A stretch of 64,000 nt of DNA from NCBI GenBank assembly GCA_003224085.1, contig QHYK01000049.1, forward strand, positions 1 to 64,000, given 5' to 3'. The DNA is from Acidobacteriota bacterium. Its GTDB lineage: Bacteria; Acidobacteriota; Terriglobia; Acidiferrales; UBA7541. How positions within the stretch are numbered: position 1 is the first letter of the stretch; every line of letters starts with the position of its first letter. The position numbers and the translations under genes are program-made. Under the pieces are notes generated by a model. The model searched no databases. It worked only from the letters and a program-made list of their open reading frames with translations, and was not told the DNA's origin. This document shows positions 60,360 to 64,000 of this stretch, piece by piece.

Positions 60360-62713
60360 TTCGTTGCTCCTCTCGAACCCACATCTCGATTCTTCGTCGC
60401 CAGCAGCTTCCAGATTTTTTCCGGCGTCAGCGGCATGTCAATGTGGCGAACGCCCAGCGGCGAGAGGGCGTCAACTACGGAATTGACGACCGCGGGCGAG
60501 CAGCCAATCGTCCCTGCTTCGCCAACGCCCTTCACGCCGAGCGGATTCACCGGCGATGGCGTGCAAGTGTGATGGCTTTCAATCCAGGGCATCAGGTGCG
60601 CGCGAGGAAGCGCGTAGTCCGTCAACTCGCCGGTGACCAGCTGGCCGTTATCGTCGTATACGGCCTGCTCCCACAGCGCTTGTCCGAGGCCCTGCGCCAC
60701 GCCGCCGTGTATTTGCCCATCCACGATGAGCGGATTCAGGATGTTGCCGCAATCGTCCACGGCAACATACCGGCGGATCCTGATTTGCCCGGTTTCGCCG
60801 TCAATGTCGGTGACCACGATGTGCGCGCCAAACGGGAAGGTGAAGTTCGGCGGCTCCCAGAAGCGCGTGGCCATCAGTCCTGGCTCCGTATTCGGGGGCA
60901 GCTTCAATGCCCGATAAGTGGCCCCGGCGATTTCCTGGAACGGTTTCGACTTGCCCGTCTTGTTGTCAACAACTTGCCCTCCGGCGAGCGTGACGTCTTC
61001 CGATTCCAGCAGCATCGCGCCGAACTTTTTGATCTTGGCCTTCAAGTCCTGTAGCGCGTAGTAAAGCGCCGTGCCGCCCACGGCCGTCGCTCGGCTGCCA
61101 AACGTGCCAATGCCATATTGCACGACCGCGGTGTCGCCGCGAAGCACAACAATGTCGTCGAGAGCGACGCCAAGTTCGTCCGCGGCAATTTGCGCGAACG
61201 TCGTTTCTTCGCCCTGGCCATGCGGACACGCACCGGTCAGGATGGTGACTTTTCCGCTCGGCTCGATTTTCACGGTGGCGCTTTCCCATCCGCCCGCAGG
61301 TGTTGCGGGAGACGGGCCGATCGCGCAAATCTCGCCGTAGGTCGAAATGCCGATTCCCATGTACTTGCCTTGCTTGCGCAAGTCAGCCTGCTCCTGGCGA
61401 AGTTTGGCGTAGCCGACCAGGTCGAGCGCTTTCTTGAGAGGCGCCGCGTAATCGCCGGAGTCGTACGTAAGCCCGGTAGCCGTCGCGTAAGGAAATTTGT
61501 CTTTGGCAACGAAGTTCTTGAAGCGAATCTCCGCGGGGTCCATTTTCAATTCGGCGGCCAACATGTCCACCATGCGTTCGATGCCGTGCGTGGCTTCGGG
61601 ACGCCCCGCGCCGCGATACGCGTCGGTGGGCACGCAATTCGTAAAAACACCGACGATATCCGCGCGAATGTTCTGCGTGTTGTAGATGCCCGGCATCATT
61701 AGGACGCTCAACTGGGGAATCAGCGGCGTGAGTAACTGGTGATACGCGCCCACGTCTTGAATTAGTTTCAATTTGATGCCGAGGATCGTGCCGTCGCGCT
61801 TGGCGGCAATTTCGTAGAAGTCCACGTGGCCGCGGCCGTGAATGGTGCAAGTGAAATTCTCGCGCCGCGATTCGATCCACTTGACGGGCTTTTGAATCTT
61901 CATCGAAACATAGCCCATCAGCGCTTCCTCGGCGTAGACGTTGAGTTTGCTGCCAAATCCTCCGCCCACTTCCGGCGCAATTACGCGGGTGCGGTTTTCT
62001 TCTAGGCCCAGCATGCCTGCCACAATTGTGCGCACCAGGTGCGGAATTTGCGTCGACGTATAGAGGTTGAGCTGGCGATCCGCGTTGCGCCACTCCGCCA
62101 CCACTCCGCGCGTTTCCATGGCCATCGGCACAAGCCTTTGGCTGACGATGCGCTGTTTCACCACGACGTCCGCTTCGGCAAACGCTTTGTCCACGTTGCC
62201 GCCGTCCTGGTGATAGGTAAACGCAATATTGTCCGGCCACTGCGGATGCACGGCGGGCGCCCCTTTTGCGAGCGCCTTTTCGGGATCGGCGACAGCTGGA
62301 AGCACTTCGTAATCCACTTCAATCAAATCAGCAGCATCGCGCGCCAGGTAGCCGTCGCGCGCAACAACCACGGCAACGGGATGCCCCACGAAATAAACGC
62401 GGTCCGTCGCGAGGATGGTGTGTTGCGGCACGCGCAAGTCCGGCATCGCAACGCCGCAGGGAACTGCGCCTACACCCTTGGTTTCCTTGCCAAGCAAGAC
62501 GCAAACGACGCCGGGTGCGCTCTCTGCTTTCTTCGTGTCGATGGAGCGAATGCGCGCCGCGGCATGGGGACTGCGCAAAATCACGGCGTAGTGCATCCCC
62601 GGCATCTGGATGTCTTCGACATAAGTCGCCGTGCCGGTGATAAGCCGCGGATCTTCGCGGCGGCGTATACGCTTTCCGACAAAAGTTTCGACTTTGGTTG
62701 TTGTGGTGGCCAT
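60356..62713 (-). CDS. coxL: Molybdenum hydroxylase large subunit, form II CoxL type
   Basis: The 785-residue subunit binds the molybdopterin cytosine dinucleotide cofactor. The active-site loop is AYRGAGR (365-371), the form II signature; the true aerobic CO dehydrogenase (form I) has AYxCSFR instead. The conserved PEVGGGFGSK (248-256) and the catalytic-Glu region GVKGVGEAGTIG near the C-terminus are intact. The physiological substrate may be an aldehyde, a purine or another heterocycle rather than CO. It follows coxS after nine bases. Confidence 0.93.
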   Translation of the reverse strand: MATTTTKVETFVGKRIRRREDPRLITGTATYVEDIQMPGMHYAVILRSPHAAARIRSIDTKKAESAPGVVCVLLGKETKGVGAVPCGVAMPDLRVPQHTILATDRVYFVGHPVAVVVARDGYLARDAADLIEVDYEVLPAVADPEKALAKGAPAVHPQWPDNIAFTYHQDGGNVDKAFAEADVVVKQRIVSQRLVPMAMETRGVVAEWRNADRQLNLYTSTQIPHLVRTIVAGMLGLEENRTRVIAPEVGGGFGSKLNVYAEEALMGYVSMKIQKPVKWIESRRENFTCTIHGRGHVDFYEIAAKRDGTILGIKLKLIQDVGAYHQLLTPLIPQLSVLMMPGIYNTQNIRADIVGVFTNCVPTDAYRGAGRPEATHGIERMVDMLAAELKMDPAEIRFKNFVAKDKFPYATATGLTYDSGDYAAPLKKALDLVGYAKLRQEQADLRKQGKYMGIGISTYGEICAIGPSPATPAGGWESATVKIEPSGKVTILTGACPHGQGEETTFAQIAADELGVALDDIVVLRGDTAVVQYGIGTFGSRATAVGGTALYYALQDLKAKIKKFGAMLLESEDVTLAGGQVVDNKTGKSKPFQEIAGATYRALKLPPNTEPGLMATRFWEPPNFTFPFGAHIVVTDIDGETGQIRIRRYVAVDDCGNILNPLIVDGQIHGGVAQGLGQALWEQAVYDDNGQLVTGELTDYALPRAHLMPWIESHHTCTPSPVNPLGVKGVGEAGTIGCSPAVVNSVVDALSPLGVRHIDMPLTPEKIWKLLATKNRDVGSRGATK

Positions 62714-62722
62714 GGTCGCCTC

Positions 62723-63187
62723 CTACTTTCCCGCGCCGGCTGCCGCGGCTTTCACGGCGTTGACGATGTGCTGGTATCCCGTACACCGGCACACGTTGCC
62801 CTCGAGCCCATGACGAATTTCTTCTTCGGTCGGCGAAGGATTCCGCTCAATGATTTGCTTCGACGCCATGATCATGCCGGGGGTGCAGAATCCGCACTGC
62901 AGTCCGTGCTCATTCCAGAATGCCTCCTGAACGGGATCGAGTTTTCCATTCGTCGCCAGGCCTTCCACGGTGACGATCTCCGCGCCGTTCGCCTGCACCG
63001 CAAACATCGTGCAGCTCTTGATGGCTTTGCCGTTCAGCTCTACGGTGCACGCACCGCAGAGCGAAGTCTCGCAGCCCATGTGCGTGCCCGTCAGGCCCGC
63101 TACGTCTCGTAAGAAATGAATGAGCAGCAGGCGTGGTTCGACGTCGGGGGAATAGCTCTTCCCATTGACTTTGAGATTGATGTTCAT
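62723..63187 (-). CDS. coxS: Molybdenum hydroxylase [2Fe-2S] subunit (CoxS type)
   Basis: The 154-residue subunit starts at ATG 63187, behind GGAGAAGGT. The plant-type cluster uses C39, C44, C47 and C59; the second uses C98, C101, C133 and C135 (QCGFCTPGM and NVCRCTGYQ). It passes electrons from the molybdenum centre to FAD. It is the first gene of the operon; the gene order S-L-M is that of form II clusters. Confidence 0.94.
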   Translation of the reverse strand: MNINLKVNGKSYSPDVEPRLLLIHFLRDVAGLTGTHMGCETSLCGACTVELNGKAIKSCTMFAVQANGAEIVTVEGLATNGKLDPVQEAFWNEHGLQCGFCTPGMIMASKQIIERNPSPTEEEIRHGLEGNVCRCTGYQHIVNAVKAAAAGAGK

Positions 63188-63322
63188 GACCTTCTCCGGC
63201 GGGGACAAATCCAGCGTTGCGGGAGATATCAAAATTCTGGCTTAGGCGCACCCATCATACGCCAAATTTCGGCTGTCGGCGCAAGCGGATTTTGTTGCTT
63301 TATTTTGTTATGCTTACGCGGC

Positions 63323-64000
63323 GTGAAACCCAGCTTCCTGATTGATACCGACACCGCTTCTGACGACGCGGTGGCGTTAATCATGGCGCTGCGCACGCCG
63401 AATGTGCACGTTTGCGCGATCACAGTAGTGGCTGGGAATGTCGGTGTGCAGCAAGCGGCGCGAAATGCGCTCTACACTGCGGAACTCTGCGGTTCGAAGG
63501 CTCCCGTTTATGTTGGTGCCGAGAAACCGCTGCGACGTGAACATCAAAGCGCCGACTGGTTTCATGGACGCGACGGCTTGGGCGACCACGGCTATCCGGT
63601 GCCACGCCGTTCGTTGGAAGAGCAATCTGCTGTCGATGCCATGGTGCAAACAATCGAAGCGAACCCCGGCTTAGCCTTAGTAACGCTCGGGCCGCTGACC
63701 AACGTTGCGCTGGCGCTGCAACGAAAGCCCACTATCGCCGCCAAAGTCAGCCGCTGCGTGATTATGGGCGGCGCGCCTTGCTGCGAAGGCAACGTCACGC
63801 CCGCCGCGGAGTACAACATCTGGTGCGATCCCGAGGCCGCGCGCACGGTCTTCCTGAGTGGGCTGCCGGTGGAAATGATCGGTTGGCATCTTTGCCGCGG
63901 CGAAGCCGCTCTGAACTTAAGCGATATCGAACGCGTGCTCAGCCTGGACACCGCGCTGGCGCGCTTCGCCATCGAATGCAATAGCCGAGCCCAGGAAGCC
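63323..64000 (+). CDS. Nucleoside hydrolase (IUNH family), partial
   Basis: A frame opens at GTG 63323 and stays open for 226 codons to the right edge. It starts KPSFLIDTDTASDDAVALIMAL, the N-terminal calcium-binding aspartate motif of inosine-uridine nucleoside hydrolases (D8, D10, D14, D15). VTLGPLTNVALALQRKP, CVIMGGAPCCEGNVTPAAEYNIWCDPEAA follow as in the family. It cleaves the N-glycosidic bond of ribonucleosides. It is divergent from coxS, which raises the thought of linked purine breakdown with the molybdenum hydroxylase. The C-terminus, with the catalytic His, lies outside. Confidence 0.9.
   Translation, partial: MKPSFLIDTDTASDDAVALIMALRTPNVHVCAITVVAGNVGVQQAARNALYTAELCGSKAPVYVGAEKPLRREHQSADWFHGRDGLGDHGYPVPRRSLEEQSAVDAMVQTIEANPGLALVTLGPLTNVALALQRKPTIAAKVSRCVIMGGAPCCEGNVTPAAEYNIWCDPEAARTVFLSGLPVEMIGWHLCRGEAALNLSDIERVLSLDTALARFAIECNSRAQEA

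Noticed and set aside
59476-63232. Naming the molybdenum hydroxylase a CO dehydrogenase
   Set aside because: The large subunit has AYRGAGR, not AYxCSFR, so CO oxidation is not supported by the active site.
1-64000. tRNA, rRNA or CRISPR arrays
   Set aside because: I saw no cloverleaf with a GTTCRA T-loop in non-coding DNA, no rRNA-like stretch, and no regularly spaced direct repeats with spacers.

Overview
The window is moderately GC-rich bacterial chromosome with dense, mostly operonic coding. Two ADOP-type permeases (fused N-terminal tail plus tandem MacB/FtsX halves) next to a PadR regulator, together with the overall gene families, point to the phylum Acidobacteriota. I cannot name a species from sequence alone.

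Layout. 1-400: a broken S9 peptidase fragment. 429-4056 (minus): an AAA+ ATPase and VWA-domain pair, and a stand-alone LON-domain protein. 4149-7647 (plus): a MacAB-type ABC efflux operon. 7911-10607 (minus): an HtrA/Deg protease, a shortened Hsp20 and a TPR protein. 10698-11210: a hotdog thioesterase. 11239-21531: a divergent heme locus. hemE-hemN-hemY runs to the left and hemX(ccsA-like)-hemA-hemC-hemD-hemB-hemL to the right, covering every step from glutamyl-tRNA to protoporphyrin IX; ferrochelatase is not here. 21556-22691: two membrane proteins (DUF4337, DUF421). 22692-25072 is a gene-poor scar with a SprT-like protein, an IS21-family remnant and a lipoprotein gene cut off by that remnant. 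25062-26902: an amidase coupled to a Tat-signal protein. 27009-32854: PadR plus two ADOP permeases.

33042-58767 is the centrepiece: two separate chemosensory operons face away from a central two-component operon (histidine kinase, receiver, NtrC-type sigma-54 activator; 46091-50342). The leftward operon (45821 to 33042, 13 genes) has a hybrid CheA with two Hpt domains and a C-terminal receiver, CheR, CheB, an MCP without a sensor domain, three CheW-like proteins, PATAN and PilZ-like proteins, a kinase-like protein with a HisKA region but no ATPase domain, and a 493-residue protein I do not recognise. This resembles the type IV pilus or alternative-function class. The rightward operon (50642 to 58767) has a TonB-domain protein, MCP, CheW, CheR, CheA, CheB, CheY and CheX. 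A sigma-54-type -24/-12 element precedes the first gene of each operon, and upstream of each lie three exact copies of one heptamer (GTCTCAG/CTGAGAC). The simplest reading is that the central NtrC-type regulator controls both operons through enhancer sites. This is the most interesting inference in the window.

58919-63187 (minus): a molybdenum hydroxylase operon in coxS-coxL-coxM-coxG order; the large subunit carries the form II active-site motif AYRGAGR, so CO oxidation should not be assumed. 63323-64000: the start of a nucleoside hydrolase running off the right edge.
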